NCBI RefSeq assembly: GCF_026072915.1
Contig: NZ_AP025943.1
Location: forward strand, 186,001-250,000
DNA from: Akkermansia biwaensis
Lineage (GTDB): Bacteria > Verrucomicrobiota > Verrucomicrobiia > Verrucomicrobiales > Akkermansiaceae
Direction: 5' to 3'
DNA length: 64,000 bases
The notes beneath the pieces are model-generated. The model made no database searches. It saw nothing but the letters and a program-made list of their open reading frames with translations, and had not been told where the DNA came from. Shown in pieces: positions 8,917 through 16,567 of this stretch; the first letter of the stretch is position 1, and each line of letters opens with the position of its first letter. The position numbers were made by a program, and so were the translations under genes.

Positions 8917-9927
8917 TCAGGATATTCTGCAATCGTTGAGCAGTTCGTCCATGTAGAAGGTCATTTCCGCCAGGGCTTCCCGGTATTCCGTCTGCGGCAG
9001 GAGCCACAGGATTTCACGGGCGGCCTCGTTTTTCTCCAGGGCCACCTGGATCGCCTTGTCCAGGGATTCCGCAAAGACGGGGTTGTCATGGAATTCGGAA
9101 TAATCCACCGCTTCCCGGTTTTCAATGGCGTCGCGCAGGGTAGCTTCCACATTCCTGTCGCCGCATTCCAGCAGATTGAAAATGGGGAGGGTCAGCTTGC
9201 CCTTTCCGGCGTCCGTATGAAGGGTCTTGCCGGCATCGTCCTCATCACCCACCATGTCCAGGCAGTCGTCGTAGATCTGGTACGCCACGCCCAGCAGATC
9301 GCCCAGCTGGTACAGGGATTCCTCTACTTCCGGGGAAACGCCGGATATCCAGCCCGCGCCGCCCGTGGCGGCGGAGAACAGGGAGGCGGTCTTCTTGCGA
9401 ATGATTTCAAAGTATTCCTCACGCGTCATGCTCAGGTCGTACAGCCGGCTGGACTGCGCCACTTCCCCCTGGCAGACGTTCCTGACGGTCTGCGCAAGCT
9501 TGCGGCAGAATTCCGTACTGCCGAATTCTGTGCCCAGCACCATGGCGTGGGAGAAGAGAACGTCCCCCAGCAGCACGGCCAAGCTGTTGCCCCACAGGGC
9601 GTTAGCCGTGGCTTCGTCCCGGCGCTTGTCGGCCTCGTCAATCACGTCGTCATGCACCAGAGAGGCCAGATGCACCATTTCCAGCAGCGCGCCCAGGCGG
9701 ATGTGCTCCGGCTTGATTCCTCCCGTGGCCCCGCCCACCAGCAGCGTCAGCGCGGGCCGCAGCATCTTGCCCTTTGACTGGCAGACGGTTTCCATGTAGT
9801 CGGTGACTTCGGGATCAAAACATGCTGCCTGGGCTTCCACAAATTCAGAGACCTGCTTCAACTCCGGCTTGATCAACTGGAGATAATGCTTCTGGGATCG
9901 TAATTTTGAAAAGAACGGAATGGACAT
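8917..9927 (-). CDS. Long-chain trans-polyprenyl diphosphate synthase
   Basis: A 336-residue member of the polyprenyl synthetase family. It chain-elongates farnesyl or geranylgeranyl diphosphate with isopentenyl diphosphate, most likely making the side chain of menaquinone or ubiquinone-type quinones. The first Asp-rich motif is D93-D94-V-I-D97 within LVHDDVIDEADKRRDEATAN, and the second is D220-D221-C-L-D224 followed by GKTLHTDAGKGKLTLP. The residues before the first motif (HLASLVHDD) lack the bulky aromatics of short-chain synthases, which fits a long product. Alternative names are octaprenyl or solanesyl synthase (IspB type); exact chain length cannot be read. It is a single leftward gene. 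Confidence 0.9.
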   Translation of the reverse strand: MSIPFFSKLRSQKHYLQLIKPELKQVSEFVEAQAACFDPEVTDYMETVCQSKGKMLRPALTLLVGGATGGIKPEHIRLGALLEMVHLASLVHDDVIDEADKRRDEATANALWGNSLAVLLGDVLFSHAMVLGTEFGSTEFCRKLAQTVRNVCQGEVAQSSRLYDLSMTREEYFEIIRKKTASLFSAATGGAGWISGVSPEVEESLYQLGDLLGVAYQIYDDCLDMVGDEDDAGKTLHTDAGKGKLTLPIFNLLECGDRNVEATLRDAIENREAVDYSEFHDNPVFAESLDKAIQVALEKNEAAREILWLLPQTEYREALAEMTFYMDELLNDCRIS

Positions 9928-10000
9928 GATATGGGAACGAGGGACGCGCGGTCAGCGCTGGGGAATTGTTGCATATTTAGAGTTCTCTAGCAACGTATTT

Positions 10001-10015
10001 CACGGAATATCCGTG
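10001..10015. repeat. Short inverted repeat upstream of the lar operon
   Basis: CACGGA-ATA-TCCGTG, arms of six bases. It lies between the leftward prenyl synthase start and the larC promoter, about 80 bases upstream of that promoter. It may be an operator, but nothing else supports that. Confidence 0.3.
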
Positions 10016-10092
10016 CATGAACAGACAGGATTTTTCCGAAACGCCGTCACGGAAACCCTGAAAACCGATGAACGATAAGGCTCATTTTGACC

Positions 10093-10120
10093 TTGAGCAC
10101 GGGCATTTTCCTTTTACACT
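10093..10120 (+). promoter_or_regulatory. Candidate larC promoter, leaderless position
   Basis: TTGAGC, a 16-base spacer and TACACT. Only eight bases separate the -10 box from the ATG at 10129, so transcription would start at or next to the start codon. No ribosome-binding site is visible. Confidence 0.4.
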
Positions 10121-10128
10121 ACCTTGTC

Positions 10129-11349
10129 ATGAGAGTCTTGGTCTATGATTGCAGCGCAGGCATCAGCGGAGACATGAATCTGGCCGCCCTGATCGACCTG
10201 GGCGCGGACCGGGATATTCTGGAACGGGAATTGTCCAAATTGAACGTTCATGGGGAGTGGAAGCTGGAATGCCGCCGTGCCGCGCAGGCCGGCATCCACG
10301 GCATGCGGGTTGACGTGCTGGCCCATGAACACGGCCATTCCGGCCACAGCCACGAACACCACCACCGGACGATGGCGGACATCAGGCGCATCATCACGGA
10401 AAGCGGACTTCCGGATGCCGTACAGAAGACGGCTCTCTCCATTTTTTCCCTGCTGGCGGAAGCGGAGGCCCATGTGCACGGCACTACGCCGGACCAGGTG
10501 CATTTTCACGAAGTGGGCGCCGTCGATTCCATCATCGACATCGTGGGCGCGGCCATCTGCCTGGACCTGCTCCGTGCGGATGCCGTTTTTACGGGCCCCG
10601 TGGAGCTGGGCGGCGGCCGCGTCACCTGCCAGCACGGCGTGATGCCCGTTCCGGCGCCCGCCACCGCGCTGCTAGCGCGCCATTTCCAGTCCACCCTGAA
10701 CGGCACGCCGCATGAGGCGACCACGCCCACCGGAGCTGCCTACATCGCCGCCGTGGCACAGCCCGCGCCTTCCCCGCTTTCCGGCCGCATCACCGCCTCC
10801 GGCTACGGCATCGGCCACAGGGAGGGCCTGCCCCTCCCGAACATCCTCCGGGTGATGCTGGTGGAGACGGAGGAACAGGATACGGCCACGGAACGCCTGA
10901 CGGAACTGTGCGCCAACATAGACGACATGACACCGGAACAGACCGCCTACCTGGCGGAAAAGCTGATGGAGGCGGGCGCCCTGGACGCATGGCAGGAATC
11001 CATCTGCATGAAGAAGGGACGCCTGGCATTCAAGATCTGCGCGCTGTGCCTGCCGGAACATGCGGACCGGGTCAGAACCGCCTTTTTCCGGAACAGCAGC
11101 ACGCCGGGCATCCGCCAGTATGACGCCTGCCGCCACATCCTGCGCCGGGAATGCTCCACCGTGCAGACCCGCCACGGCACGGTAGGCGTAAAGACCTCCT
11201 TCATGAACGGACGGCCCCACCACCGGAAGGCGGAGTTCGAGGATTGCAAGGCCCTGGCGGAAGCGACCGGGCTGCCGCTGGAAGAATGCCAGATGATGGG
11301 GCTTTTCCCCCACGACGACCATGACGAGTCCCGCCAAGATTCCCTTTGA
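10129..11349 (+). CDS. larC: LarC, nickel insertion for nickel-pincer cofactor
   Basis: A 406-residue LarC. In the known pathway LarB carboxylates the pyridinium ring of nicotinic acid adenine dinucleotide, LarE adds two sulfurs, and LarC inserts nickel with CTP, giving the cofactor of lactate racemase LarA and its relatives. The start MRVLVYDCSAGISGDMNLAA is the family N-terminus, so 10129 is chosen over in-frame upstream codons. A His-rich loop (HEHGHSGHSHEHHH) suits nickel binding, and VHFHEVGAVDSIIDIVGA is a family signature. In Lactobacillus the gene is split by a programmed frameshift (larC1/larC2); here it is one continuous frame. It overlaps larE by 29 bases. Confidence 0.93.
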   Translation: MRVLVYDCSAGISGDMNLAALIDLGADRDILERELSKLNVHGEWKLECRRAAQAGIHGMRVDVLAHEHGHSGHSHEHHHRTMADIRRIITESGLPDAVQKTALSIFSLLAEAEAHVHGTTPDQVHFHEVGAVDSIIDIVGAAICLDLLRADAVFTGPVELGGGRVTCQHGVMPVPAPATALLARHFQSTLNGTPHEATTPTGAAYIAAVAQPAPSPLSGRITASGYGIGHREGLPLPNILRVMLVETEEQDTATERLTELCANIDDMTPEQTAYLAEKLMEAGALDAWQESICMKKGRLAFKICALCLPEHADRVRTAFFRNSSTPGIRQYDACRHILRRECSTVQTRHGTVGVKTSFMNGRPHHRKAEFEDCKALAEATGLPLEECQMMGLFPHDDHDESRQDSL

Positions 11350-12136
11350 ACGGCTGCGCTCCGTCCTGCTCCCCATGGAGCGCGTCGCCGTCGCCCTGTC
11401 CGGAGGACTGGACAGCAGCGTGCTGCTGGTCGCCGCAGCCGATATTCTGGGCGCAGACCGCTGTCTGGCCCTGACGGCGGAAACACCCTACGTCATGCGG
11501 GAGGAACTCCGGGACAGCGCCGCCCTGTGCCGCCGCCTGGGCGTCAGGCAGGAAAAACTGGTCTTTCCCATTCTTCCGGAGATTGCGGAGAATCCCCCCC
11601 TGCGCTGCTACCTGTGCAAGCACGCCCTGTTTTCCGCCCTGGCCGGGCGGGCCGCAGAGCTCGGTTTTCCCCGGGTGGCGGACGGGTCCAACACGGACGA
11701 CCTGGGCGACTACCGGCCGGGACGCAAGGCTCTTCACGAACTCGGCATTATCAGCCCCTTTCTGGAAGCGGGGATGGGCAAGGCGGACATACGCCTTCTG
11801 GCCCGCACCCTGAACCTGCCGGAAGACATCAGTGAAAAACCGGCCTATGCGTGCCTGCTGACGCGCCTGGAACACGGCCGCCCCGTCACGGAAAGCCTGC
11901 TGCGGCGCGTGGACGAGGCGGAAACTTTCCTGCGCTCTCTGGGGCTGAAGGGCTGCCGCGTCCGGGTACACGGAGAAGACCTGGCCCGCATTGAGCTTCC
12001 CGGCCCGGAACTCGGTCTGTTCCGCCAGGGCGGCCTGTCGGAAGCCGTCGTAAGCCGTCTCCGCGCCCTGGGCTTCCGTCACATCACCCTGGACCTGGAA
12101 GGGTATTCCCGGGGAAGCATGAACAAACCGTCATGA
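11321..12136 (+). CDS. larE: LarE, ATP-dependent sulfur transferase
   Basis: A 271-residue PP-loop enzyme that adenylates and sulfurates the LarB product. The ATP loop is SGGLDSS at residues 27-33. The family segments ALTAETPYVMREEL and DGSNTDDLGDYRPGRKA are clear. Cysteines occur in RCYLC (C96, C99) and in AYACLLTR (C178, the position of the sacrificial Cys in the Lactobacillus enzyme). A set of three cysteines like this is reported for LarE homologues that carry a [4Fe-4S] cluster rather than sacrificing protein sulfur, so this enzyme may be of the catalytic type. The start overlaps larC by 29 bases and the stop overlaps the larB start (ATGA). Confidence 0.92.
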   Translation: MTSPAKIPFERLRSVLLPMERVAVALSGGLDSSVLLVAAADILGADRCLALTAETPYVMREELRDSAALCRRLGVRQEKLVFPILPEIAENPPLRCYLCKHALFSALAGRAAELGFPRVADGSNTDDLGDYRPGRKALHELGIISPFLEAGMGKADIRLLARTLNLPEDISEKPAYACLLTRLEHGRPVTESLLRRVDEAETFLRSLGLKGCRVRVHGEDLARIELPGPELGLFRQGGLSEAVVSRLRALGFRHITLDLEGYSRGSMNKPS

Positions 12137-12888
12137 ACAACATCACCGCCATCCTGCGCCAGCTTGAGGAAGGCCGCCTTTCCACGGAAGAGGCGGCGGA
12201 AAAGATCAGGGCTGCGGCGTCCCCCGCACTTTCCCACACGGACATCGACTACGACCGCCTGGAACGCACGGGATGCCCGGAGGTAATCTACGGAGCGGGC
12301 AAGACGCCCGTCCAGATTGAAGAAATAGCCCGCAACCTGCTGGACGCCGGGCAGAACGTGCTGGCTACCCGCTTGAATGAAGACGCCCTGCTCCATCTTT
12401 CCGGGGCCTTTCCGGAAGCGGACATGCATCCGGAGGCGCGCCTCATGCGCATTATCTCCTCCCCCCCTCCGCAGGCGGCGGGCTTCGTCGGCATCGTCAG
12501 TGCGGGCACGTCCGACCAGGCGGTGGCGGAAGAAGCCGCATTGACGGCGGAATTCCTGGGAAGCCGGGTGCGCCGCTACCGGGATTGCGGCGTGGCGGGG
12601 CTGCACCGCCTGGTGTCCCATCTGGATTCCATCCGGGAGGCCACCGTCCTCGTGGCCGTGGCGGGCATGGAGGGGGCGCTCCCCAGCGTGCTGGCGGGCC
12701 TGGTGAAGGCTCCCATGATCGCGGTGCCCACCAGCGTGGGGTACGGGGCCAACTTCCGCGGCGTGACCACGTTGCTGGCCATGATGAATTCCTGCGCCAA
12801 CGGCGTTTCCGTGGTCAATATAGACAACGGCTTCGGCGCCGGATTCAACGCCCACCTCATCAACAGCCTCGCTTCCGGCTCGCGGTGA
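12133..12888 (+). CDS. larB: LarB, pyridinium carboxylase/hydrolase of nickel-pincer synthesis
   Basis: A 251-residue LarB. It uses CO2 to carboxylate nicotinic acid adenine dinucleotide and releases AMP, the first step of the cofactor pathway. The N-terminal helical part (ILRQLEEGRLSTEEAAEKI) is followed by the AIR-carboxylase-like domain: CPEVIYGAGKTPVQIEEIA, GIVSAGTSDQAVAEEA and YRDCGVAGLHRL are family signatures, and PTSVGYGANFRGVTTLLAM occurs near the C-terminus. Its ATG overlaps the larE stop by four bases, so larC-larE-larB is one translationally coupled operon. No larA-like racemase is present in the window. Confidence 0.94.
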   Translation: MNNITAILRQLEEGRLSTEEAAEKIRAAASPALSHTDIDYDRLERTGCPEVIYGAGKTPVQIEEIARNLLDAGQNVLATRLNEDALLHLSGAFPEADMHPEARLMRIISSPPPQAAGFVGIVSAGTSDQAVAEEAALTAEFLGSRVRRYRDCGVAGLHRLVSHLDSIREATVLVAVAGMEGALPSVLAGLVKAPMIAVPTSVGYGANFRGVTTLLAMMNSCANGVSVVNIDNGFGAGFNAHLINSLASGSR

Positions 12889-12993
12889 CCGGAGAGGCCG
12901 CCGCGCGTTCCATGACGGAACCGCCGGTATCTGTCATGGACAGGCATGCCCGATGAGCGTTAAATGGACGCACAGCATCCCCGCCACCAGATC

Positions 12994-14454
12994 ATGACCT
13001 TATCCCCCTTTTTTCACGGCCTGGCCTGTTCCCTGCTTGCGCTGACGGCCCAGGCCCTGGCCTGGCAGCCTTCCGGAGAAACCGTGCCTCCCGCCCCGCA
13101 GGAGTTCCGCGCCGCATGGATTTCCACCGTCCACAACATCGACTGGCCCTCCCGTTCCGGCCTTTCCGGCGCCGCCCAGCGCTCGGAACTGCTGAATATC
13201 CTGAACACCTGCGCCCAGTTGAAGCTGAACGCCGTGTTCCTCCAGGTGCGTCCGAACGCGGACGCCCTGTACCGTTCCTTCCTGGAGCCCTGGAGCCAGT
13301 GGCTTTCCGGCCCCGGCGTCAACCCGGGCTACGATCCCCTGGCCTTCGCCATTCAGGAGGCCCACCGCCGCGGCATTGAACTGCACGCGTGGTTCAACCC
13401 CTTCCGCGCCAAGGCAAACGTGAACCACGCCGTGGGCCGCAACCACATTTCCCTGACGCGGCCGGACCTGATGAAGCGCAGCGGCTCCGTGCTGCTGATG
13501 AACCCCAGCGCCTCCGCCTCCCGCGACCACGCCATGAAAGTCATCCTGGACGTCGTGCGCCGCTACGACATCGACGGAGTGCATCTCGACGACTACTTCT
13601 ACCCCTACCCCGCGCCGGGCAGAAGCTGGACCCCCGGCAGCTTCGGCGACGGCAAGTCGCCCTCCCAGCGGCGGGCCTACATTGACGACTTCGTGCATGA
13701 CATGTACAAGTCCGTCAAATCCTCCAAGCCGTGGGTGCGCGTGGGCATCAGCCCGTTCGGCATCTGGCGCCCGGGCGTGCCTGCCGGAATCGAGGCCGGA
13801 GTGGATGCCTACGAGCACCTGGCCTGCGACGCCCGCAAATGGCTTTCCAAAGGATGGGTGGATTATCTGGCTCCGCAGCTTTACTGGCGGTGCAGCCCGG
13901 CCAAGCAGAGTTTCCCGGCCCTGATGCAGTGGTGGGCCGCCCAGAACACGGGCCGCCCGGTCTGGCCCGGCATCGCCACGGCGCGCATCATGAGCAGCGA
14001 AGACCCGGGCCGCCCCGCCTCGGAAATCGCCGCGCAGGTCAACTACTCCCGCTCCCTGGCCCGCAACGCGCCGGGGCAGTGCTTCTGGAGCGTCAAGTCC
14101 ATCATGAGGAACGCCGGGGGCATCCAGCGCTACCTGAACAAACTGTACCCCTCCATGGCCGTTCCCCCGGCCATGCCGTGGTGCGGCGCCGGAACGCCCG
14201 GACAGCCGCAGAATTTCACGGTGGCGGACAACGGCTCCACGGTGACCCTTTCCTGGCAGCCCTCCGGCAATCCCGTGCGGAAATGGGCCGTTCAGGCGCG
14301 CTACGGCAGCCAGTGGGCCACCCGCATCCTGCTGCCCGGCGGCCAGACCCGCGTGACGCTGCCCAAATCCTTTCTGGGAGATGCCGGTTCCATCGCGGTG
14401 CGGGGCGTAAGCGCGTACGGAGCGCAGGGGCCCGCGGCCGCCGCCAGGAGATAG
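12994..14454 (+). CDS. Secreted family-10-like glycosyl hydrolase (GHL10) with C-terminal FN3-like domain
   Basis: A 486-residue secreted protein. The start at 12994 places a signal peptide (MTLSPFFHGLACSLLALTAQ) at the N-terminus; an in-frame ATG at 12964 would add ten polar residues. The catalytic-like domain of about 330 residues matches GHL10/DUF187: EFRAAWISTVHNIDWPS, LKLNAVFLQVRPNADALY, EAHRRGIELHAWFNPFRA, DGVHLDDYFYPYP and VGISPFGIWRPG. The last 80 residues (GTPGQPQNFTVADNGSTVTL onward) look like a fibronectin type III domain. The family (YngK-like) is linked to cell-wall or polysaccharide glycosides; the substrate is not predictable. It lies about 100 bases after larB in the same direction, without clear coupling. 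Confidence 0.85.
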   Translation: MTLSPFFHGLACSLLALTAQALAWQPSGETVPPAPQEFRAAWISTVHNIDWPSRSGLSGAAQRSELLNILNTCAQLKLNAVFLQVRPNADALYRSFLEPWSQWLSGPGVNPGYDPLAFAIQEAHRRGIELHAWFNPFRAKANVNHAVGRNHISLTRPDLMKRSGSVLLMNPSASASRDHAMKVILDVVRRYDIDGVHLDDYFYPYPAPGRSWTPGSFGDGKSPSQRRAYIDDFVHDMYKSVKSSKPWVRVGISPFGIWRPGVPAGIEAGVDAYEHLACDARKWLSKGWVDYLAPQLYWRCSPAKQSFPALMQWWAAQNTGRPVWPGIATARIMSSEDPGRPASEIAAQVNYSRSLARNAPGQCFWSVKSIMRNAGGIQRYLNKLYPSMAVPPAMPWCGAGTPGQPQNFTVADNGSTVTLSWQPSGNPVRKWAVQARYGSQWATRILLPGGQTRVTLPKSFLGDAGSIAVRGVSAYGAQGPAAAARR

Positions 14455-14573
14455 CCGCCGCGGCTTTTCCGCCAGTCTTACGTAGAAAACGGGAAAAACA
14501 ATTTCAAAGAAGTTTTTTGAACGCTTCCAAATCCACCTATGTCCAAACTTCCATGAATTCCCATGGTGCGGAC

Positions 14574-15317
14574 ATGAAAAGAAGGCGCTTTCTCGCGCTT
14601 TCCTCACTGGCGGCATTGGGAACGATCAGCCAGGCCCGGGCAACAGGGCCATTCATACAACAACAGCACAAGATGACTAAGAAGCAAAATCCCTCCACGG
14701 TCGGTTATGCCGACGGCAAGTACGTGTTACCCCCCCTTCCGTACGCCTACGATGCCCTTGAACCCCTGATGGATGAGAAAACGGTGCGCATTCATCACGA
14801 CAAGCACCACGCGGCCTATGTCGCCGGCGCGAACGCCGCTGCAGAAAAACTCCGGGAAATTGCAGACGGCAAGCTGGACGCCTCCGCCACCACCAACTGG
14901 GTGCGCTCCCTTTCCTTCAACGTTTCCGGCCACGTCCTCCATACCATTTTCTGGACCAACATGACCCCCGATCCCAAGAAGGAGCCCCAGGGCCCGCTGA
15001 TGGACGCCATCAAGGAAAAATTCGGCTCCCTGGACGGCATGATGAAGGAATTCAAGGCTGCGGCACTGGGCGTGGAAGGCTCCGGCTGGGGCATTCTGGG
15101 CGTGGACCCCATGAGCAAAACGCTGGTGATCTGCGGGGCGGAAAAGCACCAGAACGTGGAAATTCCCGGCCTGGTGCCCCTCCTGGTCTGCGACGTGTGG
15201 GAACACGCCTATTACCTGAAGCACCAGAACGCCAGGGCCAACTATATTGAAGACTTCTGCCGCCTCATCAACTGGGACGACGTGGAAGGACGCTACAAGG
15301 ACGCCATGGCCTCCTGA
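14574..15317 (+). CDS. Exported Fe/Mn superoxide dismutase
   Basis: A 247-residue superoxide dismutase with an N-terminal export signal. The start at 14574 gives MKRRRFLALSSLAALGTISQ then ARA, a Tat-like signal (RRRFLA); another in-frame ATG at 14673 would give a cytosolic form of the same enzyme. Metal ligands by homology are H74 (IHHDKHHAAYV), H123 (GHVLHTIFW), D207 and H211 (DVWEHAYYL). Gly at 119 rather than Gln resembles the Mn type, but metal use cannot be decided from this. The enzyme would remove superoxide in the periplasm, useful for an anaerobe living at the mucus oxygen gradient. A strong terminator follows. Confidence 0.9.
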   Translation: MKRRRFLALSSLAALGTISQARATGPFIQQQHKMTKKQNPSTVGYADGKYVLPPLPYAYDALEPLMDEKTVRIHHDKHHAAYVAGANAAAEKLREIADGKLDASATTNWVRSLSFNVSGHVLHTIFWTNMTPDPKKEPQGPLMDAIKEKFGSLDGMMKEFKAAALGVEGSGWGILGVDPMSKTLVICGAEKHQNVEIPGLVPLLVCDVWEHAYYLKHQNARANYIEDFCRLINWDDVEGRYKDAMAS

Positions 15318-15345
15318 CCCGGCGCATACATCCCGATCTTTTTCT

Positions 15346-15384
15346 CAACGGTACGGACGTTTAACGGTCCGTGCCGTTTTTTTA
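15346..15384 (+). terminator. Intrinsic terminator after the superoxide dismutase gene
   Basis: Imperfect stem AACGGTACGGAC / GTCCGTGCCGTT around a short loop, followed by a run of seven T. It lies 28 bases after the stop. Confidence 0.85.
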
Positions 15385-15466
15385 TATGCTGTTTCCCGGC
15401 TCTTGCATCTTGAAAAGGGATGAGGCATACTGCCGCGAGCTGATTATCTAACACCACCCACGTTGC

Positions 15467-16558
15467 ATGAAAAAAGTTTTCGTCTCAGGCTGCTATGATA
15501 TCGTCCATGCCGGACACATCCAGTTTTTTGAAGAGGCCCGCGCCCTGGGGGACTACCTGATCGTTTCCTTTGCCTCGGAACCCGTGCTCTGGCACCACAA
15601 GCAGCGCAAGCCCTCCATTCCGGACGAACACAAGAAGGTTCTTCTGGAAAGCCTGCGGATGGTGGACAAGGTCATCCTGGGCACGGGCATGAAGAAGGGG
15701 CTGGACTTCGAGGAGGAATTCCTGGCGGAAAAACCGGATATCCTGGCCGTGACGGAAGACGACCTGTACGGCCCCATCAAGAAGGAGCTGTGCTCGCGCG
15801 TAGGAGCTCAATACGTGGTCCTTCCCAAGACGCCGCCCAAATTCGCCCCCGTTTCCACCACCATGCTGGTCAACCGGATCAAGGCTCCGTCCTCCGTGCC
15901 GCTCCGCGTGGACTTTGCCGGAGGATGGCTGGACGTCCCCCGTTACGCCAGAAAAGACGCCTATGTGGTCAACTGCGCCATCACCCCGATGGTTTCCCTC
16001 TGCGAGTGGCCTTATGAAAAGCGTTCCGGGCTGGGCGGCAGCGGCGCGTGGGCCATGCTGGAAGGACGGGACCCCGTGGCTTCCGAGCTGGCGCTGGGCG
16101 TCGGCTGGCAGGACCCCGCCGTGATCGCGGAAACGGGCTTGTGCGTCTGGAGGTCCGGCGCCTCTCCCGTGCTGGACATGAAGGGCACCGGAGACTTTCT
16201 GGAGGGAAGGATGGCCATTCTTTACACGGGTTCCGAACACGATACGCCGAAAATGGCGGACGAATGCCGGGATTACGTGCGCATCGCCCAGTCTTCCCTG
16301 ATCGCCCGCACGGGCGCTCTGGAACACAACATCCACACCCTGGCCGCAGGCGTGGCCCTGTATTACAGCGTCCAGCTTGACGAGGGCATGATTCCCCTTC
16401 CGGACATTCCCAACGCCCTGGCGAAGAAATACCTGGGCGGCGGCTACGGCGGCTATGCCCTGTACCTGTTCTCCTGCCGGGACGACCGGGACCAGGCCGT
16501 GAAGGACCATCCGGACATGAAGCGCGTGGAACCGTATTGCCGCCAACTGTTCAAGTAA
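15467..16558 (+). CDS. Fusion of cytidylyltransferase-like and GHMP-kinase-like domains
   Basis: A 363-residue two-domain protein. Residues 1-135 form a nucleotidyltransferase of the HldE/RfaE C-terminal type: VFVSGCYDIVHAGHIQFFEE with the HxGH motif at H14-A-G-H17, and a second site at PVSTTMLVNRI. Residues 140-363 look like a GHMP kinase: PLRVDFAGGWLDVPRYA (substrate loop), GLGGSGAW at 188-195 (ATP loop, normally GLGSSSA) and KYLGGGYGGYALYLF near the end (family motif 3). The kinase half is short, about 220 residues rather than about 330. A sugar-phosphate kinase plus nucleotidyltransferase would suit nucleotide-heptose or similar sugar activation, but the substrate is inferred only. It precedes murJ by nine bases. 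Confidence 0.8.
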   Translation: MKKVFVSGCYDIVHAGHIQFFEEARALGDYLIVSFASEPVLWHHKQRKPSIPDEHKKVLLESLRMVDKVILGTGMKKGLDFEEEFLAEKPDILAVTEDDLYGPIKKELCSRVGAQYVVLPKTPPKFAPVSTTMLVNRIKAPSSVPLRVDFAGGWLDVPRYARKDAYVVNCAITPMVSLCEWPYEKRSGLGGSGAWAMLEGRDPVASELALGVGWQDPAVIAETGLCVWRSGASPVLDMKGTGDFLEGRMAILYTGSEHDTPKMADECRDYVRIAQSSLIARTGALEHNIHTLAAGVALYYSVQLDEGMIPLPDIPNALAKKYLGGGYGGYALYLFSCRDDRDQAVKDHPDMKRVEPYCRQLFK

Positions 16559-16567
16559 GCTTTTGTC

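Noticed and set aside
8524-9777. 417-codon open frame on the plus strand
   Set aside because: Overlaps the well-supported polyprenyl synthase on the other strand and has no recognisable feature.
13731-14573. Open frame continuous with and upstream of the superoxide dismutase
   Set aside because: It overlaps the GHL10 glycosidase in another frame; only the part from 14574 has family sequence.
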